Assembly: GCA_019217005.1 (NCBI GenBank)
Contig: JAHBNG010000047.1
Location: 1 to 64,000 of the forward strand
Length of the DNA: 64,000 nt
Reading direction: 5' to 3'
From: Chloroflexi bacterium TSY
GTDB lineage: Bacteria; Chloroflexota; Anaerolineae; Caldilineales; Caldilineaceae
The notes under the pieces: generated by a model
What the model was told of the DNA's origin: nothing
What the model saw: the letters and a program-made list of their open reading frames with translations, nothing else
Database searches by the model: none
Part shown: positions 34,601 to 43,037 of the stretch, piece after piece
How the letters are laid out: every line of letters begins with the position of its first letter
Numbering within the stretch: the stretch's first letter is position 1
Position numbers and translations under genes: made by a program

Positions 34601-35836
34601 CAAGAGACGTAGCTGTTCATCGACATTCTTTGGCACAAGAAGCAGTTGCTGGTCGGAGAGAATCTGCAGTAGTGGTGACAATAGTTGTGTCAACGGCGGT
34701 GCATTGACCAATGAGCGCCAAAGGATTGCATCAAAATGGGCACCGTTAGCCCGGTGAACAATTTCACGGACGCATCGGGCAGCCAAGCTCGTTTTTCCCA
34801 TACCGCCCATCCCAAAAATCATCACCAGACGGCAGCGATCACGTAGCAGCCACTCTGCAATCTTTTGTCGTTCTTGCTGACGACCAAAGAATGGTTCGGG
34901 ATTCGGGATATTGTCGAGGTCGAGCGGGGCCATGAAGGGAGGATCGGATGAAGGGAGGAATGGATGAAGAGCATTTCTATTCATCCTATCATCTTGTTGC
35001 AGTAATCGCAGTGATGTTCTCTTGTCAAAGTCACCCACGGCGATTTGACGTGCCAATGCAAGAGTTTGCTCAGATGGTTCAACACCCAATTCTTCGTGCA
35101 TGCGTTGGCGCATCTGTTCCAAGTATTGCAGTGCCTGGTCTGGTTGATCCGTCTGCGCCAACAGGCGCATGATCTGACGATATGTCTCCTCGCGATAGGG
35201 ATCCAGGGTGAGCAAGCGACTGGCAATGTTGTGAGCACGTTCATAGTCGCCTAGGGTTTCATATTCTGTGGTCAACGTATGGAAAGCCAATAGCGCCTGC
35301 TGCTGTGTCATCTCACGGCATAGCAGTAGCCATTCCTCAAAGCCAGGTGCTTCAGCCACGCTAAAACCGGCCAATAGCTCGCCCTGATAGAGCGCCACAG
35401 CTTCAGCCAGTTGCTCAAGACGAGTAGATGACGGTTCAGAAGAGAGTGTCTGTGGCCGAAGAGTCGATTTGTGACCGTGCTGCGCGGATTCACTGTCCAA
35501 CAGGCTTTGGAAGCGATGTACGTCGACAAACGCGCTATTTGTGTTGAACCAAACAGCTTGGCGGGTCACCGACAGAAGGTGGTCGGCAGCGCCTGCCGAG
35601 GCCCTGTCCAGAGTTTGACGCAGGCGATGGAGCGTGTTGCGTAGGTTAGCCCGTGCATATTGATCACCAATCTCCGGCCAGAGCAGTGCGGCCAATTCTT
35701 GACGCATGTGCTTATTGGGTTCGAGTACAAGATAGGCCAAAAGCGCCCGCGCTTTATCTGAATGGAAATCAGTGACCGGTGCAGCATCAACGCTGATCTC
35801 AAACTTGCCAAACAAATTGAACGTGAACTGGGTCAT
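31640..35836 (-). CDS. SARP-type BTAD / NB-ARC / WD40 transcriptional regulator
   Basis: About 1,398 residues. The ATG at 35836 (MTQFTFNLFGKFEIS) is preferred over an upstream ATG because it begins exactly at the domain. Order: OmpR-like winged helix (1-95), BTAD tetratricopeptide-like domain (100-265, ending LGVEPSEQTLALARQ), NB-ARC ATPase with P-loop FGMGGMGKTS (341-350), Walker B VLLVLDNME, TSREQ sensor and GNPLALKL. A helical region with pentapeptide-like AGFDFSQLS follows, then 14 WD40 repeats (about 800-1350), enough for two seven-bladed propellers. The C-terminus [13 protein letters not shown] is shared with the remnant at 43038. STAND proteins of this kind are ATP-driven switches; here the output is DNA binding of the SARP type. 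It is convergent with the giant gene and divergent from promoter P6. No frameshift is visible. Confidence 0.92.
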   Translation of the reverse strand: MTQFTFNLFGKFEISVDAAPVTDFHSDKARALLAYLVLEPNKHMRQELAALLWPEIGDQYARANLRNTLHRLRQTLDRASAGAADHLLSVTRQAVWFNTNSAFVDVHRFQSLLDSESAQHGHKSTLRPQTLSSEPSSTRLEQLAEAVALYQGELLAGFSVAEAPGFEEWLLLCREMTQQQALLAFHTLTTEYETLGDYERAHNIASRLLTLDPYREETYRQIMRLLAQTDQPDQALQYLEQMRQRMHEELGVEPSEQTLALARQIAVGDFDKRTSLRLLQQDDRMNRNALHPFLPSSDPPFMAPLDLDNIPNPEPFFGRQQERQKIAEWLLRDRCRLVMIFGMGGMGKTSLAARCVREIVHRANGAHFDAILWRSLVNAPPLTQLLSPLLQILSDQQLLLVPKNVDEQLRLLLGYLRNKRVLLVLDNMESILDGERAGAYLPGYESYNQLIQQIATLEHQSHLILTSREQLRDFKRLEGDNQLVQSLQLDGLDDRAGHELLAQRGLQGMDDEEMILIKRYSGNPLALKLVADSVEDIFGRDIIEFLTEESLVFDDIRDVLDQQFARLSPLERELLFWLAVERELTSAQLLRKNLLHRPAQSTFMEALRSLLRRSLIERHDDGFTLQNVVTEYLTDRLIEALAWEIETGEIDFLHRHALLKAEAKESVRESQARMLLMPIGKRLLTKASRATLILKLQELLTQLRIRFPNRPSYAGGNILNLLLQSSINVAGFDFSQLSIRQAYLREAALLAVNFSDAEFADVAFAGTFGDIHALALSPNGQLLAAATETGEVFLWSTADAQLITILHHHTELVLSVAFSPDGTILASSGGDHIVCLWDVESRQLHAILRGPTNAIRCLAFSPDGRLLASVSDDRKLFLWEIPSGQLRAILTKNRSNSMRTLTFSPDGRLLASGGVDQIVLLWDLSNGQVLQTLRGHKDWVRSLAFSLDGKTLVSGSNDGTIRFWNIANGELEHTIEVHEGWIQSIAFSPDGKILASGGDDETVRLWDAHNRKLQYTLRGHTGWVNAVAFSPDGKILASGGDDRTLYLWDVTRKQASHRLQGYTLTIESVAISPDGMMLASGSSDQAVRFWRIAGYDGSNSVRASIEGRPIHVGRVRVVAFSPDNKMLACGGANQTIQLLDVDSRQVCVILHGHTSWIWSLAFSPDGETLASCSADETVRLWSVHDGQLLQTLEGHSGWVNSVVFSPDGETLASGAADETVRLWDVQSGKLRYVVEGHSGWVNSVVFSPDGRLLASGAADQSIRLWDVDKRQLLQTLEGHNGWVLAVAFTTDGATLISCGLDQTVRIWNLPSGQLRHTLKGHTQRVTGIAINSRERILVSCSADETIRLWQIDSDACLQVLEIPGPYDGMNITGVTGISEAQRVALKALGAVEDERVAG

Positions 35837-36185
35837 ACGGATTGTACAAAACTCTGGATTTCTATTCCAGACAAGAGATTTTATGGATAGGAAAAAATTA
35901 TACTCTGTTCTGGGTACGCAACCAAACACAGGATAGGTGTCGCACCCTCTCTGCCAATTCAGGCCTTCAAGAAAACAGCCTTGATCCAATATAAGCTCCA
36001 ACAGATCAATCCATCCCCAGCGTTGCGCTATCCCCAGAAATTTTCTGTTCTATCATTTTCTGTGGTTGTCAAAAAGTACGATAACGGATTCGGATAGGAA
36101 CAGATTTTCTCGTAAGTGGAACGCCCGACTCAATCAAAGAGCACTGGTTGACGATCGGAACAATTGGCCAGGAAATTTTCACTGT

Positions 36186-36272
36186 TGGATGCGATCTGGA
36201 TGCGATGTTTTGCCAATTGATGCGATGGGGACCCCTCCCGGCGACGATCTGGATGCAATTCTTTGCTAGAAT
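36186..36272 (+). promoter_or_regulatory. Promoter array P6
   Basis: Octamers: TGGATGCG 36186, TGGATGCG 36197, TTGATGCG 36217, CGGCGACG 36239 and TGGATGCA 36250 (spacings 11, 20, 22, 11). The -10 TAGAAT is at 36267-36272, 9 nt after the last octamer. The consensus differs from P1-P5 but the geometry is identical. An IS4-type element begins 82 nt downstream; the cupin gene follows the element. Confidence 0.65.
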
Positions 36273-36354
36273 CGAAGAATCATATAAAAAATCTATCAGC
36301 TATCAGCTAGAGTATAGCAATAGTTCGTGGCTGGTTTTTATACTTTCCTATCTT

Positions 36355-37850
36355 CTTTACTTTCTGGTAAAAGAAAAGAGATGAGGTGAGAAATGTGACA
36401 AAAAGCGGTTAGCGTTTCATCCTAAAGGTAGAGAACCCAAAAAGGAGGAAGGAATGCTAACCGCGCCAGAAATAACTATAGCAGTACTGATGAATGTATT
36501 GCAAGTAACGCCGGTGGGAACAAACGTAAATGTAATGCGTCTGATGTGGGCGATGATGAATGGGTCGTTTCTGAAAAGTCGAGGAGCAATCCATAGTGGA
36601 TTGAGTGAAAGCGGGTTTGAAGATGAGGAGCTCCGGCGAAGCTGGTGGAGCTTTCGATATGGATCATGGGATATTGCAAGCCTGCTCTCATCGTGGCAAG
36701 AAGAAGTGGAGTGGAAAGGGGAATGGGAGGCAAAAAAGTTAGAAGGATACCGAGTGAAAAGCATAGATATCACAGGGTTCTGGCGACCGAAGCTGCAAGG
36801 GAAAGTGAACCGACTCTATAACTCAACGGCTCGTCGGGCATTGCCCGCTCATCTTTGGTGATGATAAGCTCGGGGAGATAGGCGGGAAACAGTGCCACTG
36901 CTCAAGGCAATCATGAGATGCGAGGTAGGCACAAAGGAAAGTGAGTTTCGGAAAAAGCTGCTGAAAGAGACGAAAAATCACTGGAGTCAGACGAAGTGGC
37001 GGTGGTCGATGCCGGGTTTACAATCAGAGAAATGCTAGAAAGCGACGTCGACCGATTTGTCCTTCGGGAAGCGATTAACTGCACAGCGCGCCGCAATGAG
37101 TTACCCGAACGTAAGGAAAAGGCAGACCACCCGAATATGGTGATATTGTGCGTCCGCTCTCTCGATGCTATAGGGAAAGCGACTCGAGGCCACAACTCCA
37201 GACTCGTTTGGTCAATTTGTCTATAGTGGTCGCCTGATTCGCTATCAAGCATGGCACAATCTCGTCCCCAGGACAACCAAGGTGGATACAGCCAACCGCA
37301 CCTATTCGATTTACGTCTTTCAGGATCCTGCTTATCACACACCTTTGGTTCTGGCGACCGTCATGGCTTTACAAGCTGAAACCATTTATCTTTTCTATCT
37401 GGAGCGCTGGCCTGTTGAACATCCCCCCCTTGGCTTCCAAGCAGATGATTGGCTTACATCGTCAATTTGTTCATGCCGATGAGGCTTGCTTCCGCTTACC
37501 TGAACTGGGGCTGCTGGCTGGCAATCTTCTTTCCCATTTAGCCGCTTCTCTTCCTCCCATACCGACTGGCTACTGGGATCGAGAGCCTCAAGCCACTCCC
37601 GGCAGGCTGCGCCGCGTTCTCTCGAGTGCTCTTTTTCCAACTCCCGACCAACTCGACCCTGACTTTCGGAAAAAGGCCTCGGTTTCACACCATTTACCTA
37701 AAGGCGTTCTCGCTCATCGCCGCCTCAATGCCGCTGCTTAAACTAGCCGAGCACTATTTTTACATTTTATCCCGTTTTTTCAGGGTGGATTCTTTTTTCC
37801 GCCCCTTTCGGTTTGCCCTTTGTCACTCAAGCCTTTACCAGAAAGTAAAG
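36355..37850 (+). mobile_element. IS4-superfamily insertion sequence, copy 1 (1496 bp)
   Basis: Perfect 17-bp terminal inverted repeats, CTTTACTTTCTGGTAAA (36355-36371) and its inverse (37834-37850). No target duplication can be read with confidence. It is closely related to copy 2 at 51190-52689. It is inserted in the leader between promoter P6 and the cupin gene. Confidence 0.9.
36454..37741 (+). pseudogene. IS4-type DDE transposase, frameshifted (copy 1)
   Basis: It starts MLTAPEITIAVLMNV and should be about 430 residues. DITGFWRP carries the first Asp and VVDAGFTIREML (another frame) the second. Y-L-E-R-W-P-V-E followed six residues later by Lys gives the YREK signature of the IS4 superfamily. 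At least three frame changes occur (about 36850, 36990 and 37410), so this copy cannot make an intact protein as written. Confidence 0.8.
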
Positions 37851-37879
37851 ATACTACAAGAAAACAAAAGGACAATCTG

Positions 37880-38283
37880 ATGACAACGACAAGGCGAACC
37901 TGTCAAGTAATTAAACCGGGAAGCCCCTGCACAAGCAGGCCGTCACACACTTTGGCGGAATCTCAGCGCAGAATACAGGTGCACAAGGTCTCTGTATGCA
38001 TTTAACCACCATTCCCCCTGGTCAGCGCGCCAAAGCCCACATGCATGAGGACCAGGAAACCGCCATCTACGTATTGGCTGGTAAAGCGGGGATGTGGTAT
38101 GGAGATAGCCTGTCTGAACATCTAACGGTAGAAGCTGGTGAGTATCTATATATTCCCGCCGGAGTCCCCCACTTGCCATACAACCCCAGCTCGACCGAAC
38201 CTACAACTGCACTCGTCGCCCGCACTGACCCCAACGAACAAGAAAGCGTGGTCTTGCTGCCAGAACTGGATGCGTTGCATTGA
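37880..38283 (+). CDS. Cupin-domain protein (one frameshift)
   Basis: It begins ATG ACA ACG at 37880, 30 nt after the IS4 right end. MTTTRRTCQVIKPGSP is followed by a one-base shift near 37935. The rest reads in another frame: THFGGISAQNTGAQGLCMHLTTIPPGQRAKAHMHE and onward (described by its key parts). The cupin metal motifs are GQRAKAHMHEDQETAIYVLAG (His, His, Glu) and the second box GEYLYIPAGVPHLPYN (final His). Total is about 134 residues, a normal single-domain cupin. The enzymatic role is unknown. It is followed 44 nt later by the hypX-like gene and is probably co-transcribed with it. Confidence 0.8.
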
Positions 38284-38327
38284 TTTTATCTAGCACAAAA
38301 ACCTGAAATCATTGTTAGGAGAATCTT

Positions 38328-40145
38328 ATGAAAATCTTACTTTTCGCCTCAGCGTATAACGGTCTCACCCAGCGCGCACATGTCGAACTGGAAGCCGCCA
38401 ATCACGAAGTCTCCATCGAGTTGGCGCCCAGTACCAAAGGTATGTGTGAAGCTGTGGAGATGTTTCAACCGGACCTAATTCTTTGCCCATTCCTCAAACA
38501 GCGCGTGCCGGAAACTATTTGGCAAAACCACATCACAATTATCATCCACCCTGGTATTAAGGGAGACCGTGGCCCTTCTTCACTCGATTGGGCCATTATG
38601 CATGGCGAGCCTGAATGGGGCGTTACTGCGCTGCAGGCGGCAGAGGAGATGGATGCAGGCGACATTTGGGCAACAGAGACCCTTTTCCATGCGGACAGCC
38701 AGTAAAGCCAGTATCTACCGCAACGAGGTGACCGACGCGGCCATGCGCTGCATTTTCGCCACGATTGCTCGTTTTCAAGATCCAACATTCACGCCCGAAC
38801 CGCTGAATTACGACAGACCCGATGTGCACGGACGTTTACGACCCGCTATGAAGCAGGCAGATCGCGCCATCGACTGGCAGCGCGATAACACCGACACCAT
38901 CATCCGCAAAATCAACGCCGCTGATAGCAGTCCGGGTCTGCGTTCAGAACTCTGCGGCATGTCCGTTTTCCTCTATGGAGCACACAAAGAAGGCACCGCT
39001 CAACAATCGCCAACAGTACGCTCCTTCAGAGGTAATTGCGCAACGCCACGGTGCCATCTGCGTGGCAACCATTGATGGCGCTCTCTGGATCTCCCATCTT
39101 CGCAAGCCCAAGTCGAATGGACAGCAATTCTTTAAGCTGCCGGCTACCCGGCGCGGCCATGCCCGACGTACCCAAACTCACGCGGCCCGTGCTCGACCAA
39201 GGCACAGACGAAACTTTCCGCGAAATCTGGTACGAGGAACAAGATCGCATTGGCATCCTACACTTTGACTTTTACAATGGTGCCATGAGCACAGATCAGT
39301 GCAAGCGGCTGCATGCGGCCTATCTGGCGGCTACCCAGCAGCCCACCCGCGTGATTGTTCTCATGAATGACGGGGATACGTGGTCCAATGGCATTCACCT
39401 GACCATGATCGAAGCCGCCGACAACGCCGGGGAAGAATCATGGCGCAACATTCTGGCGATTGACGATCTGGTTGAGGCCATTATCAAGACACGCACCCAT
39501 TTGACTGTGTCGGCAGTGCAGGGCAGTGCCGGAGCCGGCGGCGTCATCACCGCGCTGGCCGCCGATCGCGTTTTGGCACGCGAAGGGGTCATCTTCAATC
39601 CGCACTACAAGTCGATGGGCCTCTTTGGCTCCGAATATTGGACCTATTTGTTGCCCATGCGCGTCGGTGAGGAGACCGCACTGGCTCTGATGAACAGCTG
39701 TCTTCCCATTGGGATGGATCAAACCTACGAGATTGGGTTGATCGATAGCGTACTACCCCGCAAAGCGTTTGCGGATCAAGTGATGGCGTATGCATCAATG
39801 CTAGCCGACGACGACACCTATTTCACCAACTGGGAAATCAAGATCGAAAAGCAAGATACAGATGAGGCGTTCAAGAGGCTTCCGCTTTATCGTACTTTTG
39901 AACTGCACGAAATGTGGCGCACTTTCCACACGCCTGACAGCCCCTATCATCAAGCGCGCCGTGACTTTGTCTATAAAACGTCCGCCACCGCAACGCCGCT
40001 CCATCTGGCGAAGCACCGGCAGGAAAGCGGCAGACCAAGCGCTGACTTTGTCGCTGACAAGGGGATTGTCGTGCGTCTGCCAGAGCATAATATCGAGCGG
40101 ATGCAAATCCGCGAACAGGCTTCGACTATACCAATAGCGCACTAG
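38328..40145 (+). pseudogene. hypX: HypX-like hydrogenase maturation protein (three frameshifts)
   Basis: The start ATG 38328 follows TAGGAGA. The N-terminal half matches the formyl-transferase-like part of HypX/HoxX: FASAYNGLTQRAHVELE, PDLILCPFLKQRVPE, IIHPGIKGDRGPSSLDWA. The C-terminal half is an enoyl-CoA hydratase/crotonase fold: WSNGIHLTMIEAADNAG, VQGSAGAGGVITALAADRV, NPHYKSMGLFGSEYWTY. In known systems HypX makes CO from a formyl-tetrahydrofolate or formyl-CoA donor for the NiFe-hydrogenase active site. Frame shifts occur near 38695, 38995 and 39145, all in the same direction. The total, about 600 codons, fits the family. No hydrogenase or other hyp genes are in the window. Confidence 0.82.
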
Positions 40146-40339
40146 CGCATGAATTTAAAATCACTTTGGCTGTTCTACCCGACTCACTATGTTTGCACTT
40201 CTCGAAATGACACCGAGATCCACGGAGAAGGCAGAGAGAGGGTTTAGAGATTTCTCTCTGTGTGGCTCTGTGTCTCCTCTGAGTATCTCTGTGTAAAACT
40301 TAAAACTGCAGAGGTAGTGCCGTATAAAGGAGACTTCTC

Positions 40340-41113
40340 ATGACATCGAATACATCCCCAAATTATTATCTGCTCAAAATTGGCGGTTGGGGTGGGATTC
40401 TTTCGGGTCTCTTCTTCCTGATTGTCACCGCCTATATTTTTGGCTTCCTGACAATTTTTGGCTTCGATTTTGCGATGTTTGACGATCCTGGCCTCCTCCA
40501 TCCTTGGGTTTCCGAGCACACCAAGCTGTATCAGTTTTCCTGGTTACTCTATTTGCTGACGCAGCTCTTTCTCCTGCCCGTCCCGCTCGCGCTGGGAACC
40601 TATTTCGCGAGCAAGGATGATCAACAGATGGCTCTGGCACAGCTGGGGCAAATGCTGGGCGTTGCCGCAATCACGATTGCCATTCTCAGCCCGGCCATTC
40701 TGTATGCCGCTGCGCCAATCACAGCCCGATCTTACGTAGAAGCGGCCGGGTCCATTGCCGCACAGTCACAAGTGATCTTCGTCAGTAACTTAACCGCCGA
40801 TATCGCAAAGTATCTTCGCTTATTTTCCGAGATGATCTTGGGGGGCTGGTTGGTAATCATGGGAGCTCTCTTCATGGTTACGGGCCGCTCGAAAGCGATT
40901 GGTCGGCTTGTCCTGAGCATCGGTGTCTGGACACTCGTTGCGATTACCATAAAAATCTTCAACCCATACAGCCCCTTGGAGGATTCTCTCGGCATTGTAT
41001 TCGCACTGGCCTACATCCCGTTGGGTATGCACATGCTGCGTGCAAATGAAGCAAGCGGCAGTGTGGGCGACATCAACTTGAACAGCGCCCGTCTTTCTGC
41101 CAATGCAACATAA
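40340..41113 (+). CDS. Membrane protein, six predicted helices
   Basis: 257 residues, with an AAGGAG ribosome site before ATG 40340. Hydrophobic stretches lie near residues 14-43, 65-90, 105-130, 145-165, 170-190 and 195-235 (for example GILSGLFFLIVTAYIFGF and LVLSIGVWTLVAITIKIF). The pattern resembles DUF4386-like integral membrane proteins of unknown function. The last few codons overlap the end of a WD40 remnant on the other strand. Confidence 0.75.
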   Translation: MTSNTSPNYYLLKIGGWGGILSGLFFLIVTAYIFGFLTIFGFDFAMFDDPGLLHPWVSEHTKLYQFSWLLYLLTQLFLLPVPLALGTYFASKDDQQMALAQLGQMLGVAAITIAILSPAILYAAAPITARSYVEAAGSIAAQSQVIFVSNLTADIAKYLRLFSEMILGGWLVIMGALFMVTGRSKAIGRLVLSIGVWTLVAITIKIFNPYSPLEDSLGIVFALAYIPLGMHMLRANEASGSVGDINLNSARLSANAT

Positions 41114-41405
41114 TGTCGCTGGGATCAAAGGCAATACATTCAATGGGTTGGGCATGCCCATGCAACACGGCGAGACGGTCCCCAGTGGCGACATCCCAGA
41201 TGCGCACCGTTTTGTCCGCACTTGCGCTGGCCATGCGCTGGCCGTTGGCATTGAAGACGATGGCCGTGACCATTTCCTGATGCCAAGTGAGAACATGGCG
41301 ACAGTGCGCGACACGCTTGGGGTTGTCAATTTCCCACAAGCGGACCACTCCCTGGCCATCACCAAAGTGGTTGTGAGTCTGACCAGCTTCTCGAACGAGA
41401 ATCGA
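41073..41405 (-). pseudogene. WD40-repeat fragment
   Basis: VVRLWEIDNPKRVAH, then AIVFNANGQRMASASADKT, VRIWDVATGDRL and GHAQPIECIAFDPSD show about two WD40 blades without start, effector domain or C-terminal end. It is a remnant of a larger STAND/WD40 gene, possibly related to the one at 43038-44840, and overlaps the end of the membrane protein gene. Confidence 0.7.
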
Positions 41406-41491
41406 TCATTATAGAGCTTTTGGGATCAGCACTAAGTAAGCCGCAACGGTATGCTGACCATGAACTCTGTGTGGCAGATACCGGTAGGATT

Positions 41492-41526
41492 GAAGAGGGC
41501 CTCTCGCACTGCGAGGGGCCCTCTTC
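41492..41526. terminator. Strong hairpin upstream of the MFS gene
   Basis: GAAGAGGGCCTCTCGC (41492-41507) pairs with GCGAGGGGCCCTCTTC (41511-41526) with one mismatch. It is followed by TACTGTTTG. It lies 46 nt before the MFS start, so it could be an upstream terminator or attenuator. Confidence 0.6.
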
Positions 41527-41571
41527 TACTGTTTGAAAATGATAGAATAGTATTATAAAATTCTGTCGATT

Positions 41572-42900
41572 ATGTCATCAAGCACAACACCTAACCAAAA
41601 AATCAGCCAGCACTGGTTCCCGATTGGGGCTTTGTCCACAGCCTTTGCAGTCGATCAAAGCGAACAGATGGCGCTCTCGGTGCTCTGGCCACAGATGTAT
41701 CGTTCGCTGGGCGTGTCTGTCGGGCAGTTGGGGGTTGTATCGGGTCTCGCCGAACTGGTTTTTACGGTCACGCTGCCGCTTTGGGGATACGCAGCCGATC
41801 GCTTCTCGCGTAAATGGCTATTGGTCTTCTTTGCCGGCGTTTGGGGTTTATGGACTGCAGCAATTGGGCTGATTGACACTTTGCCCCAACTGATGATCGT
41901 GCGCGTGCTGACCGCACTCGGGTTGGGCGCGTTTGGCCCAACCGTTTTCTCTCTAGTGGGCGATCTGTTTGAGAACAAGACCCGTGGGCGGGTGCTGAGC
42001 CTCATGGAGGCATTTGGTATGGTGGGCATACTATTTGCTTTTGGTGCCTTACCCGTCCTGGCAGAAAGCAGTCCAGAGGCCTGGCGGCAAGGCTTTCTGC
42101 TGCTGGGTGGTGCCAGCTTCGTCAGTGCGCTTCTCATGCTGCGCTTAAAAGAACCTCCACGGGGGGCAGCCGAACCTGAGCTCCATGATGTCGTGTCCGG
42201 CGATATTGTGCATCGCACCACCTTCAAATGGCGCGATCTGCAGGAGCTATTTAAGATACGAAGCTGGTGGTGGCTGCTCATCAAAGAAATTCTGGACGGG
42301 ATGAGTTTATTGGTTTTCTTTCGCTGGGCGTTTCCCTGGCTAGATGAACTGGGTTTGGGTCCAGCGGCGGTTCCCGTTATTGTCTACATTTTTGTGAGCC
42401 TGATCATTGGACAGCTCATCGCTGGTTGGCTCGGTGACTCACTGGAACATCGTTTTCCCAGCAAGGGTCGCTTGATGCTCGTATGGGTTGGCATGATGAT
42501 ACTCGTGCCGGGTGCGTTCTTTGCTTTCAGCGCCAGTGGTGACAGCATCGTATGGCTGCTGATACCAGTTACCTTCTTTAGCATGGGTTTCAGCGCTTCG
42601 TCTGTGGGTGTTCGCTGGCCAATTGCGCAAGCAGTCTTGCCACCGGAGTTGCGCGGCAGCGGGCAGGCATTTGCTCTCATGGCGAGCGGGATCGTTGCAG
42701 CCGTGATGCTCGTGCTCTCCGGTTGGGTTGTTGATCAGGTTGGGAGCATTGCCAGCATGCTATTATTGCTTTTTCCCGTGCCAGTTTTTGTTGCCTTGTT
42801 TGCCTGGCTCCCCTTGTTTCGTACCTACGCCTCTGACCGAGAGGCATTGCACAGGCGACTGACCCAGCAACGAGCCGATCTGCTCGACGCTCCTGTGTAA
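41572..42900 (+). CDS. Major facilitator superfamily transporter
   Basis: 442 residues, intact, with start ATG 41572. Twelve membrane helices are expected. The MFS loop 2-3 motif appears as GYAADRFSRKWLL, and the second half repeats a similar loop (GWLGDSLEHRFPSKGRLML). The substrate cannot be read from the sequence. It is unusual in the window for being undamaged. It is flanked by hairpins at 41492 and 42985, consistent with a single-gene unit. A weak TTGAAA and several AT-rich -10 candidates lie just upstream. Confidence 0.88.
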   Translation: MSSSTTPNQKISQHWFPIGALSTAFAVDQSEQMALSVLWPQMYRSLGVSVGQLGVVSGLAELVFTVTLPLWGYAADRFSRKWLLVFFAGVWGLWTAAIGLIDTLPQLMIVRVLTALGLGAFGPTVFSLVGDLFENKTRGRVLSLMEAFGMVGILFAFGALPVLAESSPEAWRQGFLLLGGASFVSALLMLRLKEPPRGAAEPELHDVVSGDIVHRTTFKWRDLQELFKIRSWWWLLIKEILDGMSLLVFFRWAFPWLDELGLGPAAVPVIVYIFVSLIIGQLIAGWLGDSLEHRFPSKGRLMLVWVGMMILVPGAFFAFSASGDSIVWLLIPVTFFSMGFSASSVGVRWPIAQAVLPPELRGSGQAFALMASGIVAAVMLVLSGWVVDQVGSIASMLLLLFPVPVFVALFAWLPLFRTYASDREALHRRLTQQRADLLDAPV

Positions 42901-42984
42901 TACTCATATCCAAGGTCGATATTGAACGATTACGCAACGATTATGATATTGCCCTGAGCCAGGATGGGTCAGTATCTATAACGA

Positions 42985-43018
42985 ACAAACTGTCTCACAA
43001 TCGTACGAGGCCGTTTGT
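42985..43018. terminator. Bidirectional terminator-like hairpin
   Basis: ACAAACTGTCTC (42985-42996) pairs with GAGGCCGTTTGT (43007-43018) with two mismatches. It lies between the convergent MFS gene and the WD40 gene. The GGCCTC core resembles the other terminators of the window. Confidence 0.6.
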
Positions 43019-43037
43019 CATCCAGCCTTCAAATCAC

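Noticed and set aside
36355..37850. Target-site duplication for the two IS4 copies
   Set aside because: Flanks CTATCTT/ATACTAC and GACTA/TTGTCC show no convincing direct repeat, so none is reported.
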